Below are positions 14,529 through 22,602 of a stretch of 38,039 bases of DNA, piece by piece. Under the pieces are notes generated by a model, which was given only the letters and a program-made list of their open reading frames with translations, was not told where the DNA came from and did not search any database. This DNA is from a virus. The DNA is taken from positions 1 through 38,039 of the IMG/VR virus record IMGVR_UViG_3300042355_000243; one strand, 5' to 3'. Every line of letters starts with the position of its first letter. Position 1 is the stretch's first letter. Position numbers and translations under genes: made by a program.

Positions 14529-15146
14529 CTAATCGTCCAAATCGACGTAAAGACGTTCAGCCTTACCGCCGATGGAGTATCCCCTGATCTTGCCGTCCTT
14601 AATCATGTCCCAAGCCCACGGCTCCCACACCACCCCAAGGAAAACCGTGTCAGCGGGGAACATCACCGGGTTATGCGTATCTTCACCGGTGACGCTCTTC
14701 TGCATCATCGGAACCTCAACCTCATGGGGCCAGGTCATAACCTCAACCCACTCACCCGCGACCTTATCCCGGTTGTGCTGAAGGCGGATGCGGCGGTCAC
14801 CCTTACGTACGTACTCCCACACAGCCTTCTGCAACTCAATCGCATCGGTCCACTCAGCGTGAGCATCTAGCCGGTTAGGGACATACATGGGGCCAAGCGT
14901 GAACCGGTCCTCAGCAGCAGCCTTGGACACCTCAAACTCGCCCACAGACTTGACCGTCTCCGTGTCCTTGACCCGCAGACCCGAATCATAGAAGTCGGGA
15001 ATCTCCGTGGGGATATCGACATTCTTGGGGCCAGCAGCCAACTCATCGAACAGGGCCTGCTCATCCGCAGTCAACTCGCCCAGCACAGCCGCATTAGCAC
15101 CGGTAGTAGCGATGACCGCGATCATTTCCATGCGCCGTGAATCCAT
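14529..15146 (-). CDS. Prohead protease (XkdF-like serine protease)
   Basis: About 205 residues. ATG of a TGATG overlap; the GTG one codon earlier is an alternative. Signature segments: 'DRFTLGPMYVPNRLDAHAEW', 'IRLQHNRDKVAGEWVEV' (candidate catalytic His), 'DTVFLGVVWEPWAWDMI' and 'GKIRGYSIGGKAERLYV' (candidate catalytic Ser). This is the pattern of the XkdF phage protease family, which matures the capsid by cutting scaffold and other internal head proteins. Expected substrates here are the scaffold and possibly the tagged proteins upstream. Confidence 0.85.
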   Translation of the reverse strand: MDSRRMEMIAVIATTGANAAVLGELTADEQALFDELAAGPKNVDIPTEIPDFYDSGLRVKDTETVKSVGEFEVSKAAAEDRFTLGPMYVPNRLDAHAEWTDAIELQKAVWEYVRKGDRRIRLQHNRDKVAGEWVEVMTWPHEVEVPMMQKSVTGEDTHNPVMFPADTVFLGVVWEPWAWDMIKDGKIRGYSIGGKAERLYVDLDD

Positions 15147-17773
15147 CACTCCGCTCCCTTCGCCGTGAACTCATCCCACAACGCCTGATCCTCAACCTTG
15201 ACAGGGTTGCCCTTAGTGGCTGAAGCCACCTTCCTAGGCGTGCGAGCCGATGTGTCCACAAGGGTGAACGTGTCGAAATCGGAAGCAACCTCAGGGACGA
15301 CGCGGGACACGGCAGCGTGCGTACCGCGAATGACGCCCTCTGGGACGAACCGACCGGTGCGCTCACCGCGTGCCTGGGCACGGCTCACAGCCGCCTCAGT
15401 CGGACAGGTCACGTAATGGCCTTCCACCTTGTAACCGGCAGACCTAGCACCCTCAATCTTGCGGCGGATAGACGAGGCTGAACTGTCACCCGTGCCGTCA
15501 AGCACCGCATCCTGACCACGCTCAATAGCGGCAGCCTGAATGCGCTTAGCCACGTAAGACGACTCCTCATGGGTGAACGCCGCCCAATCCTCGCGCTCAA
15601 GTTTATCGGCGTCCTTAAGAGAGCCCTTAACCTCATCGGCGTTAATCTGAACAGCCTTATCCGCCCCAGGCACATTTACGATGCCTGACTCAATGGCACT
15701 TGACTTACCGGCAGCAGGACCGCCACCCATGATGTGATAAGTCGGGTCGCTGGAAACGGGCACACCATCCGCAGCCTCAGACACGATCCTGTCGTGCAGC
15801 GCCTGACGCTCAGCAGAGAAGATAGGGGCACCATCGGAAGTACGGCCCACAATGTGGGAGCCCGCTGAACCTTCCTGCAACATGCCGAAATCTTCATCAG
15901 ACATGGGAACACCGTCACCCATGCCGGGGCGGCGCGGTGGATCGGGAGGGTTAGAGCCACCGGCGGCGGGGGCCGGAGCATCCGCACCACGGTTACCCCA
16001 CCGTGCAAGCGCGGCCTTACGGCCCGCAGCAGACCGGTCCTTACTGATCGGCACCGGCTGAGCCGTCATAGGTGCGGGAGTGGAGAACGTGTACACCGAA
16101 CCATCCGGCAGCGTAAACGTGGTAGCAGGCGCACCCGGTGACATGACAAGCATGTGCGGATCGTCAATCGCATCCACAGCCTTATTGGCCCGGTTCTTCT
16201 TGTCCCCGGGCCACATGCCCGTGGCCTCACGGTGCCGGATAGCGCAGTACCCCTTGGCCTGCTCCGGGTTCATGTACTTGGAAACAGCAGCGACACACGC
16301 CGTGAAGTCACCGCCGGAGCCCCACGAAATCTTGCCCTTACCGCCCTCACGCCAGTAATCCCGCAGACCCTCAGCGCCAGCCTTCTCCATGTCGTCGTCC
16401 ATGCCAGCGGCAAACGCACCGAACTCTGCGAGGTCGTCCTCGTCCATCGTCTCAAGCAGTTCTTCCTCGTCCACCGCGAGGCGTTCCTCAGGGATGACCC
16501 ACAGTTTGCACAAACCCATAGGGTCAACCCGGCCCTCAACGATCTCGCAGCCACCGCCGCCCATGAAGAAGACACAGTTAGCGCAGTTCATTCCCTGATC
16601 TTGGAAAGGGTTGTCGTCGGCCTCCATGTAGTGAGCCTCCTCAGGGCTCCACGGGCCGAACTCCTCAGCGATAGCCTCATAAGCCTCATACAAGGCGACG
16701 CCACGCTCATCCACCTCAAGGATGGGGTCGTAAGCCTTATCCATGTCGGACAGGGCGTTATTGGCCCATGACCTACCGGCGTCGCCGCCCCACGCATCCC
16801 ACGCCACACGCCACGGCGTAGGCTCACCGTCCTCAAGGGCAGCATGACCGCCACGCTGAACACCATGACGGGCGAAGTAGGCTCGCATCTTCACAAGAGT
16901 GTCGCGGCCTACCGTGCCACCGGACGCCAGTTGACGGGCACGGTTGCGGCCCACCGAAGTGAACCCGTCCCCCGCCATACCGTCCTCAATCCACTTCACG
17001 GCGCGACGGGCAGCAGCCTGCACACCCTCAGGGACCTTGTAGCCGTCTGCTTTAGCGAGGTCTTCAATAGCCGACAGGGTAGAAGCGCGATGGCCTACAA
17101 GAGTCTCAGTCTCACGCCACCCGCCATCCGGCTTAGGCCGGTAAATGCGGATGAGGACAGCAGGGTCATCCTCTTTAGCCTCAATGCTGAAATCGGAATC
17201 GGGGACACCTAGCGTGCCCTCATTCATCACGTGTTCTACACGGCCCCGTGCCCTACCCCCGGATGAGTTCCATGAAACGAAGTCGCCCTCTTTAACCTCG
17301 TCACGGGCCTTGCCCATGTACTCGTCGTCGTCTTCAGCGTCGTCAACCGGGTCGGGCTTGGGCTTGCGCTTCTTCTTAGGGCGAATGGGGTACGCGCCCA
17401 TGATCGCATCCACGTGAACGTCGGACACGGTGGGCTCAGCCTTCAGGACGTACCCGTTCGTGGTCAACAGAACCGTAACCACACCCCCGTTACCCCCCAG
17501 GGCTTCCGCGAGCGGCCCCTCCATACCCGCCGGGACACCGATATCGTCCACCGACTTCACCACAGCCTGATCCATAACCACCACAGCCACAGACCAATCA
17601 TCTTCACCGTCGTGACCGTGATCCATGCCCCGCTTCAACATTTCAGAAGCGACAAGATGATGCGCCTCCACCGAAGCCGGATCATCCACGGCAGAAGAGT
17701 CAAGGTGCTTGTGAAGAGCCTGAAGTTCGTCGTCTGGCAGGGAAGCCACGTGTGCGGTGGGATCGGTGGGCAT
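15146..17773 (-). CDS. Multidomain fusion: Cys-rich head-associated region, tag, zeta-type kinase
   Basis: 875 residues from ATG (GAGCGGAGAGTA site). Order: N-terminal mixed domain (1-130); basic/acidic linker; SH3/Tudor-like 'EGDFVSWNSSGGRARGRVEH' (162-181); a region 'VPEGVQAAARRAVKWIEDGM' with 'GRDTLVKMRAYFARHG' and 'AWDAWGGDAGRSWA' found beside phage capsid proteases; a four-Cys cluster (C397, C400, C409, C422) and further C493/C510; the tag DRSAAGRKAALARWGNRG (579-596); then a zeta-like P-loop kinase: GGPAAGKSS (684-692), D713 in NADEVKGS, HEESSY, 'LDGTGDSS', RGERTGRF. Zeta toxins phosphorylate UDP-GlcNAc in known cases. No epsilon antitoxin is evident nearby. A packaged effector is inferred. 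Confidence 0.78.
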   Translation of the reverse strand: MPTDPTAHVASLPDDELQALHKHLDSSAVDDPASVEAHHLVASEMLKRGMDHGHDGEDDWSVAVVVMDQAVVKSVDDIGVPAGMEGPLAEALGGNGGVVTVLLTTNGYVLKAEPTVSDVHVDAIMGAYPIRPKKKRKPKPDPVDDAEDDDEYMGKARDEVKEGDFVSWNSSGGRARGRVEHVMNEGTLGVPDSDFSIEAKEDDPAVLIRIYRPKPDGGWRETETLVGHRASTLSAIEDLAKADGYKVPEGVQAAARRAVKWIEDGMAGDGFTSVGRNRARQLASGGTVGRDTLVKMRAYFARHGVQRGGHAALEDGEPTPWRVAWDAWGGDAGRSWANNALSDMDKAYDPILEVDERGVALYEAYEAIAEEFGPWSPEEAHYMEADDNPFQDQGMNCANCVFFMGGGGCEIVEGRVDPMGLCKLWVIPEERLAVDEEELLETMDEDDLAEFGAFAAGMDDDMEKAGAEGLRDYWREGGKGKISWGSGGDFTACVAAVSKYMNPEQAKGYCAIRHREATGMWPGDKKNRANKAVDAIDDPHMLVMSPGAPATTFTLPDGSVYTFSTPAPMTAQPVPISKDRSAAGRKAALARWGNRGADAPAPAAGGSNPPDPPRRPGMGDGVPMSDEDFGMLQEGSAGSHIVGRTSDGAPIFSAERQALHDRIVSEAADGVPVSSDPTYHIMGGGPAAGKSSAIESGIVNVPGADKAVQINADEVKGSLKDADKLEREDWAAFTHEESSYVAKRIQAAAIERGQDAVLDGTGDSSASSIRRKIEGARSAGYKVEGHYVTCPTEAAVSRAQARGERTGRFVPEGVIRGTHAAVSRVVPEVASDFDTFTLVDTSARTPRKVASATKGNPVKVEDQALWDEFTAKGAE

Positions 17774-17783
17774 TACTCTCCGC

Positions 17784-17957
17784 TCAGGTCGAAGGCTCAT
17801 TCCAGTAGCCTCTGGCAATGATACTGAGTACAGGGGTGACGGGGAACTTCTCATCACCGCGCTCTACATGCCCCCACTCCAAACCGTCCGCGTCTGTGTA
17901 GTCATAGATGAGGCGGTCGCCGCCTTCTCTGACTGCTACTAGGTGTCCCTTCTCCAT
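17784..17957 (-). CDS. 57-residue hypothetical protein
   Basis: The ATG follows AGAGGAGGATTAA, a near-perfect ribosome site, 20 bases after the extended -10 at 17977-17985. MEKGHLVAVREGGDRLIYDY, then 'TDADGLEWGHVERGDEKF' and a C-terminal 'VLSIIARGYWNEPS'. A small beta-rich acidic protein, no family recognised. Because it is the first gene of the cassette holding the zeta fusion, it deserves testing as a cognate antitoxin, but nothing in it resembles epsilon. Confidence 0.65.
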   Translation of the reverse strand: MEKGHLVAVREGGDRLIYDYTDADGLEWGHVERGDEKFPVTPVLSIIARGYWNEPST

Positions 17958-17976
17958 TTAATCCTCCTCTAACCCT

Positions 17977-17985
17977 AGTTTAGCA
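17977..17985 (-). promoter_or_regulatory. Extended -10 promoter TGCTAAACT
   Basis: Minus strand ACTAATGTGCTAAACTAGGG with TG-C-TAAACT. It lies in the 30-base gap before the 57-residue gene. The GGGG box is absent, but the -10 matches the sites at 25938 and 33570 base for base. Confidence 0.6.
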
Positions 17986-17987
17986 CA

Positions 17988-19139
17988 TTAGTAGTATTCA
18001 ACCGGAATCCCAGCAGCAGCAGCCGCAGCATCGGCTAGGCCACCCTTATCCGAAGAAGGCACATAGACCCTCACCACATCGGAACGATCCCACCCACCCA
18101 TGATTTGAGCCTCCATGTAGCCGTTCTTCTCAATGGCGCTTGGAGACTCAGCAGGAACATACAGGTGCCCAATAGAATCATGCGCTTGACGCCGGGTGAC
18201 ACTCTCCCTAGCCCGAACCGGCACAGCACTAGAGCCAAGCGAATCACCAAGAGTGCCCGTGGTACGAGAAGCAACAGATTCACGCAACTCAAACCTGACA
18301 GACCCATACTGAAGCGGGCCACGGGAAACCGGGTCCACAGCAGCGAAATAGCCATATGTGGGACGCGCCTGAGCATCCAAGCCCGGATGAACACGCAACA
18401 TAGCGGTTTCCCATGTCGCTCTGATTTCCGGGTCGTACAAGCCATTGGACTCTTGAGTCTCAAACTGAGACTTGCACCGCTGACCTCTAAGGATGGTAGC
18501 CGCAACCACCGGGTCCGCAGCAGCCATGATCTTGCCGGATGTGAACTCCTCTACGTTCTCGTGGACACGCCGCTTGACATGTTCAGTAGCCATGTCCCAC
18601 TTATCGTCATTGCGTTCTTCTATGGCCCGTATCTTGCTAATCGCATCCATCAGAACAGCAGGCTCATCCAAGCCGCCATCGAACTCACGGTCCACAAGCC
18701 CTAAAGCGTCGGCGTGTTTGCGGATGAACTGAACATAGTCGGGGCGCTCACCGATCTCGCGGATAGCGTCAATCGGCTCACCCGTAGACCGCTTAGCCTC
18801 AAACTCCTTACCCATACGGGCAGCAGCCTGCTCATCAGTCTCAGGCCCCTTAGGCTCACCGGCCTCACGCTTAGCCCGCCGCGTGGCAGCAGCACGCCGC
18901 GCCGCATCAGACCGCTTAGCCTTAGCATCATCCGAATCCGGGCCACGATTACCCCACCTAGCCCGCGCCGCCTTACGCCCCGCCGCCGAACGATCAGCCT
19001 TCTCAATCAAATCCAACTCAAGAACATCAGGCATCTCCCCCTCCGCATACTCCACCCCCACCCACTCCACAGACTCAAGCCACACCCCCATCGCATCGTC
19101 AATAGCGTCCATGTCCAAAGCGGTGCCCTCGTCAGCCAT
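17988..19139 (-). CDS. Tagged protein with DUF3626-like C-terminal domain
   Basis: 383 residues, ATG in TGATG with the topoisomerase gene. Acidic N-terminus, then VLELDLIEKADRSAAGRKAA running on as RARWGNRG (39-66), then a second basic stretch 'AKRSDAARRAAATRRAKREA'. The C-terminal 170 residues contain 'RPTYGYFAAVDPVSRGPLQY', 'GSVRFELRESVASRTTGTLG', 'DSLGSS' and 'YMEAQIMGGWDRSDVVRVYV'. This order (R-P-x-Y-G, Y-G-x-x-x-x-x-L-R-x-x-V-x-x-R-x-T-x-T-x-G-D-S, then E-A-Q-I-x-G) recalls the DUF3626 family, whose activity is unknown to me. Resemblance is by eye. Probably a virion-associated effector like its neighbours. Confidence 0.6.
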   Translation of the reverse strand: MADEGTALDMDAIDDAMGVWLESVEWVGVEYAEGEMPDVLELDLIEKADRSAAGRKAARARWGNRGPDSDDAKAKRSDAARRAAATRRAKREAGEPKGPETDEQAAARMGKEFEAKRSTGEPIDAIREIGERPDYVQFIRKHADALGLVDREFDGGLDEPAVLMDAISKIRAIEERNDDKWDMATEHVKRRVHENVEEFTSGKIMAAADPVVAATILRGQRCKSQFETQESNGLYDPEIRATWETAMLRVHPGLDAQARPTYGYFAAVDPVSRGPLQYGSVRFELRESVASRTTGTLGDSLGSSAVPVRARESVTRRQAHDSIGHLYVPAESPSAIEKNGYMEAQIMGGWDRSDVVRVYVPSSDKGGLADAAAAAAGIPVEYY

Positions 19140-20272
19140 CACACACCCCACTCCGGGTTAGCCCACCCTGAGAACACAGCAGGGTCAATGTACGTGCCCA
19201 GCGCGATAGCCGGAGTGTTACCCAACTGCTTAGCGACCGCCTTGCCGATAGCAGCCCGCTTAGCCTTGTACTCCTTAGCCGTCTTAGGGGGACGGCCCCT
19301 CACCATAGTCAGCGCCATACCCGTAGCCACATACGTGCGAAGGTCATGATTCTTGGCCTTAGGCAAACCCGTAGCCGTCCGCAGATACTCCATAGTGGAA
19401 CCGTCCGTGGCGTTAGGGAACAGCGAATCGTTACCCGACTTTCCTTCCTTCTTAGCAGCGACAGCCGCCGCAAGCACCGGGTCCTTAATCAAATGCTTCT
19501 GCTCCACCCCATCTTTGCCCTTGTACTTAATCGTCACCGAACCAGAAGGGTTGACCGTGATGTGCTTAGCCCGCAACGTAGAAGCACCATACGTGTGATC
19601 CCGCACTAGACGGCCCGCGTTATTCGCATCGCTGCCCACCCGCGCCCCCGTCTCCCGCATAATGCCCACCACGATAGCGTCCTCATCCCCCGCCGCCACA
19701 TCACGCTTCAGGGCCTCATCCAACTTGGGCATAGCCTTGTGCAGTTCCTTGACCCGCTGGAACTTGGCAGACGCCTGCCCCTCACGGTACTCAGCCGAAT
19801 AGACGTAATGCCACTTGTCCTTCTGATCCCGGCCCTTAACGATCAGCCCGGCGGACTCGTCATCCGGCACAAGGGCTTCCTTCCAATGCCCCGGCACCTT
19901 GTACCCATGCACCTCAGCAAGCCGCGCCTTATCCGCCGCCGACGCCTCACGGAACCCCTCACGCTGAGTGGAGTGTCCCGCCCACCGGGCGTTAGCGGCT
20001 TTCTTGCCTGCCGCTGACCGGTCACCCTTCTTAAGCACCGGCATCATGCCAGGGGAGAACGTAAACGTCTTAGCCATAGGCTCAGGCGGAGTCAAAGCGT
20101 GCGCCATCACGCGGCGCAGGAACTCATCCATGATGCCGTCGAACCGCTCAAGTTCGATGCCCTGTTCAACCTGATTAACAGCAAGGTCCCACCACAACTC
20201 CGGGGCCTGATCCTCAGAGGTGGTACGGAGCGCGGCAAGGAACTCGAAATCGGTCATTACGTCGTCAGCCAC
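19139..20272 (-). CDS. Type IB DNA topoisomerase with N-terminal tag
   Basis: 377 residues, GTG start behind GGAGGTACAGGCC. Residues 1-65 form an acidic helical domain. Residues 70-99 hold 'FTFSPGMMPVLKKGDRSAAG' followed by KKAANARWAG. The topoisomerase follows: 'YKVPGHWKEALVPDDESAGL', 'GRDQKDKWHYVYSAEYREGQ', 'IMRETGARVGSDANNAGRL' (R211), 'TIKYKGKDG' (K251/K253), 'NHDLRTYVATGMAL' (R312) and 'LGNTPAIALGTYIDPAV' with nucleophile Y361. All catalytic positions expected of a bacterial-type TopIB appear present. A tyrosine recombinase was considered and is less likely given the N-terminal DNA-clamp motif. Its place between two virion effectors suggests packaging. Confidence 0.82.
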   Translation of the reverse strand: MADDVMTDFEFLAALRTTSEDQAPELWWDLAVNQVEQGIELERFDGIMDEFLRRVMAHALTPPEPMAKTFTFSPGMMPVLKKGDRSAAGKKAANARWAGHSTQREGFREASAADKARLAEVHGYKVPGHWKEALVPDDESAGLIVKGRDQKDKWHYVYSAEYREGQASAKFQRVKELHKAMPKLDEALKRDVAAGDEDAIVVGIMRETGARVGSDANNAGRLVRDHTYGASTLRAKHITVNPSGSVTIKYKGKDGVEQKHLIKDPVLAAAVAAKKEGKSGNDSLFPNATDGSTMEYLRTATGLPKAKNHDLRTYVATGMALTMVRGRPPKTAKEYKAKRAAIGKAVAKQLGNTPAIALGTYIDPAVFSGWANPEWGV

Positions 20273-22602
20273 GGCCTGTACCTCCTGTCGTAGTCCTCGC
20301 GCAACGCCCTGGCATCCTCAGGGGAAATGCTTTCCTGCTTCTTCCAGCCCTTGCGCTTACGGAACTGATCTAGTTTCCGCTCAAGCCTGCCTATGGCACC
20401 ACCTAGTCGGCGGGCAGCCTTGCTGGAACCAATGTCAAGCCCGGAGAAATCGTTGTACCTCAAAGCGCGATACACAGCCTCTTGGTAGTCCTCAGTTGGA
20501 GAGTAACCGGCGGCACGGGACGGAGACGATCCCATAACGTCAGCGGTTGCGGAGACGGTGGCTTTCGCATCCCGCCACCTGACACTAGCCGCATACCTAG
20601 CGGCCTCCGTGCGCGAACCCTTCAGCACCGGCCTAAGCCCCGGCGCGAACGTGAGGGTCACGGCCTTATTGAACGTGGACACGGTTTCCATGCCACGCGA
20701 CTCAATGCCCTCCTCAGCATTGAACCGGGCCGCACGGTCAAGCAACTCACGGATACTCATGTCCACACGGGTGATACGGATATCCGCGCTGCCACCCTCA
20801 GCGGCGAACTTGCGGGCCGCGTCCCACCGGTGGTGCCCGTCAAGAATGTGCCCATCCTTAGCGGCAATGATCGTGTGCGTGTCGCCCCGGAAAGAGCCAC
20901 CACGCATCGCATCCAACAGAACCTTAGTCTGCTTAGGGTTAAGCCCGGCCTGAGTCTGCTTGAGTGTGCGGGGGTCCACGGTTTCGTCACGGTAACCCAC
21001 GCCCTCAGCGTCCAACTGTGCGAAGAACTTGTCCCGGTTCTTCTTAGGAATCTGGGGCATGTCCTCGCGGGCAATGCCTAGGCCACGGTTACCCCAACGG
21101 GCTTCAGCAGCCTTGCGACCGGCAGCGGAACGGTCAGCCTTCTCAACCGGCGAAACCAACTCCAACTCCACCGTGCCCTTACCAACTGAAACCACCTTGA
21201 ACTCAGAGCCCGGAGGCAGCACAAGTTCCTTAAACGAACCGGCAGCAGCCTTAGTGCCAGCGGGCAACTTAATAGTGGCTTTCACCTGAGGACCGGAGCC
21301 GGAGAAAGCCCCCGCGCCATCCGCAAACAGCGACGTAGACAGAAACGCCTCATCACGAATACTGGCACCCGGCTTAAGATCAAACTGCTCAGCGGAGAAG
21401 CCCCGGTACACAATCGTGTCCTGCTCAAGCGGCGGAGACTCAGCAATAGCCTGCTTCAAGTCTTTGGTGGCCTTGCGGGCACGCTTCAGGTCAGCCTCAG
21501 GCGCGTCAACTTTCTGGCCCCGCAGTTCGCCGTTCATAAGTTCATACCCGGGTGACTGATAGAAGCGCATAGCCTTGTCCTGCGCTTCAGGAAGGTTCTT
21601 CTTCCACTCCCCGTAATGCTTGTCAATGAACTCACGGGACTTGTCGGCGTTAGGTATGTTCAGGGTCTTACCCGACTTAGCGGGCTTGCTTTCTTTAGCG
21701 GGTGCCTTGGTTTCTGTGCCGCTACGGTTGCCCCACCGTGCAAGAGCGGCCTTACGTCCCGCAGCAGAGCGGTCAGCCTTCTTAACCTCATCAAACTCAA
21801 TCAGTTCAGCACGGTCAGAAAGCAAGCGGTAATACGGGCCGCTCTCCAACTCCACATCTTCCTGCTTGAGAAGAGGGCTATCTGGCGCATCTCCAAAGTC
21901 AGTTCCGCGCTCAACCGAAACAGGCGGCCCCACAATAACGGCAGACGTATTCCACACCACATAATCGCCACCGTAATCGGCGTTAGCCACCATACCCACG
22001 CCTTTAAGCCCGTGGTCCGTGAGTGGATCGTCTGCGATGTTCCTTCTAGCCGGTGGTGCGGAATCGAACATAGAGCGGGGCACAAGCATGGGCACTACCG
22101 CTCCGCCTGCCGGATTCTCCCGAAGCGAAATGTGGGCAAACACGGATGCTCTTTGCGGATCGGTGCTGCAATACGTCCCCGGTCCTAGAACGCCGTCGCC
22201 TACAAATGGGGTGCCTTCTAGCATCCCTTTCTCAATGCCGGGAGGTCCGCCGCGATAAACGGCGACGAAATCGCCAGAATCTTTAAGGGCAATGAACTGC
22301 TCTTCCGTAACAGACTGAGCGGGTTTATTCCATCCTTGTGCTTCCACGACGCGAGCAACGCCGGTGGGGTTAGCGTGGTTCTCGTCGTACCTGCCGTACT
22401 TGTCGGATTCAATGCCGTAACCGTCGTCTCCGATAACGCTCATGTCTAGGGCGCGTCCGCCGACATTGCTCTTGGCCTGATCGGCAACGGCGGTGGTGTC
22501 GTCGGCACGGTTTCCCCACCTGGCAAGGGCCGCTTTCCTGCCTGCCGCGCTACGGTCCTTCAGAACCGGTCGCATCCCCGGCTCAAAAAAGATGAGAGTC
22601 AC
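20257..22602 (-). CDS. Modular ADP-ribosyltransferase and ParB-like polyprotein
   Basis: 781 residues, GTG start (GTGA overlap, CAGGAGGCGTCGGC site). Four tag copies divide it: residues 15-32, 277-293, 489-506 and 662-676. Segment 1 holds an ART-like 'FVAVYRGGPPG' (R117) and 'GPGTYCSTDPQRASVFAH', then 'GGDYVVWNTSAVIV'. Segment 2 is a clear R-S-E ADP-ribosyltransferase: R400 in IVYRGF, S422-T423-S424 in AFLSTS, E459 in SFKELVLPPGSEF. The residue two before E459 is Phe, not Glu/Gln, so arginine specificity is doubtful. Segment 3 has ParB/sulfiredoxin-like 'HTIIAAKDGHILDGHHRWDA'. Segment 4 is a basic helical tail. T4 Alt, a packaged head ART, is the functional analogue. Packaging here is inference. 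Confidence 0.78.
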   Translation of the reverse strand: MTLIFFEPGMRPVLKDRSAAGRKAALARWGNRADDTTAVADQAKSNVGGRALDMSVIGDDGYGIESDKYGRYDENHANPTGVARVVEAQGWNKPAQSVTEEQFIALKDSGDFVAVYRGGPPGIEKGMLEGTPFVGDGVLGPGTYCSTDPQRASVFAHISLRENPAGGAVVPMLVPRSMFDSAPPARRNIADDPLTDHGLKGVGMVANADYGGDYVVWNTSAVIVGPPVSVERGTDFGDAPDSPLLKQEDVELESGPYYRLLSDRAELIEFDEVKKADRSAAGRKAALARWGNRSGTETKAPAKESKPAKSGKTLNIPNADKSREFIDKHYGEWKKNLPEAQDKAMRFYQSPGYELMNGELRGQKVDAPEADLKRARKATKDLKQAIAESPPLEQDTIVYRGFSAEQFDLKPGASIRDEAFLSTSLFADGAGAFSGSGPQVKATIKLPAGTKAAAGSFKELVLPPGSEFKVVSVGKGTVELELVSPVEKADRSAAGRKAAEARWGNRGLGIAREDMPQIPKKNRDKFFAQLDAEGVGYRDETVDPRTLKQTQAGLNPKQTKVLLDAMRGGSFRGDTHTIIAAKDGHILDGHHRWDAARKFAAEGGSADIRITRVDMSIRELLDRAARFNAEEGIESRGMETVSTFNKAVTLTFAPGLRPVLKGSRTEAARYAASVRWRDAKATVSATADVMGSSPSRAAGYSPTEDYQEAVYRALRYNDFSGLDIGSSKAARRLGGAIGRLERKLDQFRKRKGWKKQESISPEDARALREDYDRRYRPWLTT

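Noticed and set aside
19139-20272. Tyrosine integrase interpretation
   Set aside because: The N-terminal clamp-like motifs, the KYKGK strand and LGNTPA...TYIDP order fit topoisomerase IB better, and no attachment site or excisionase was seen beside it.
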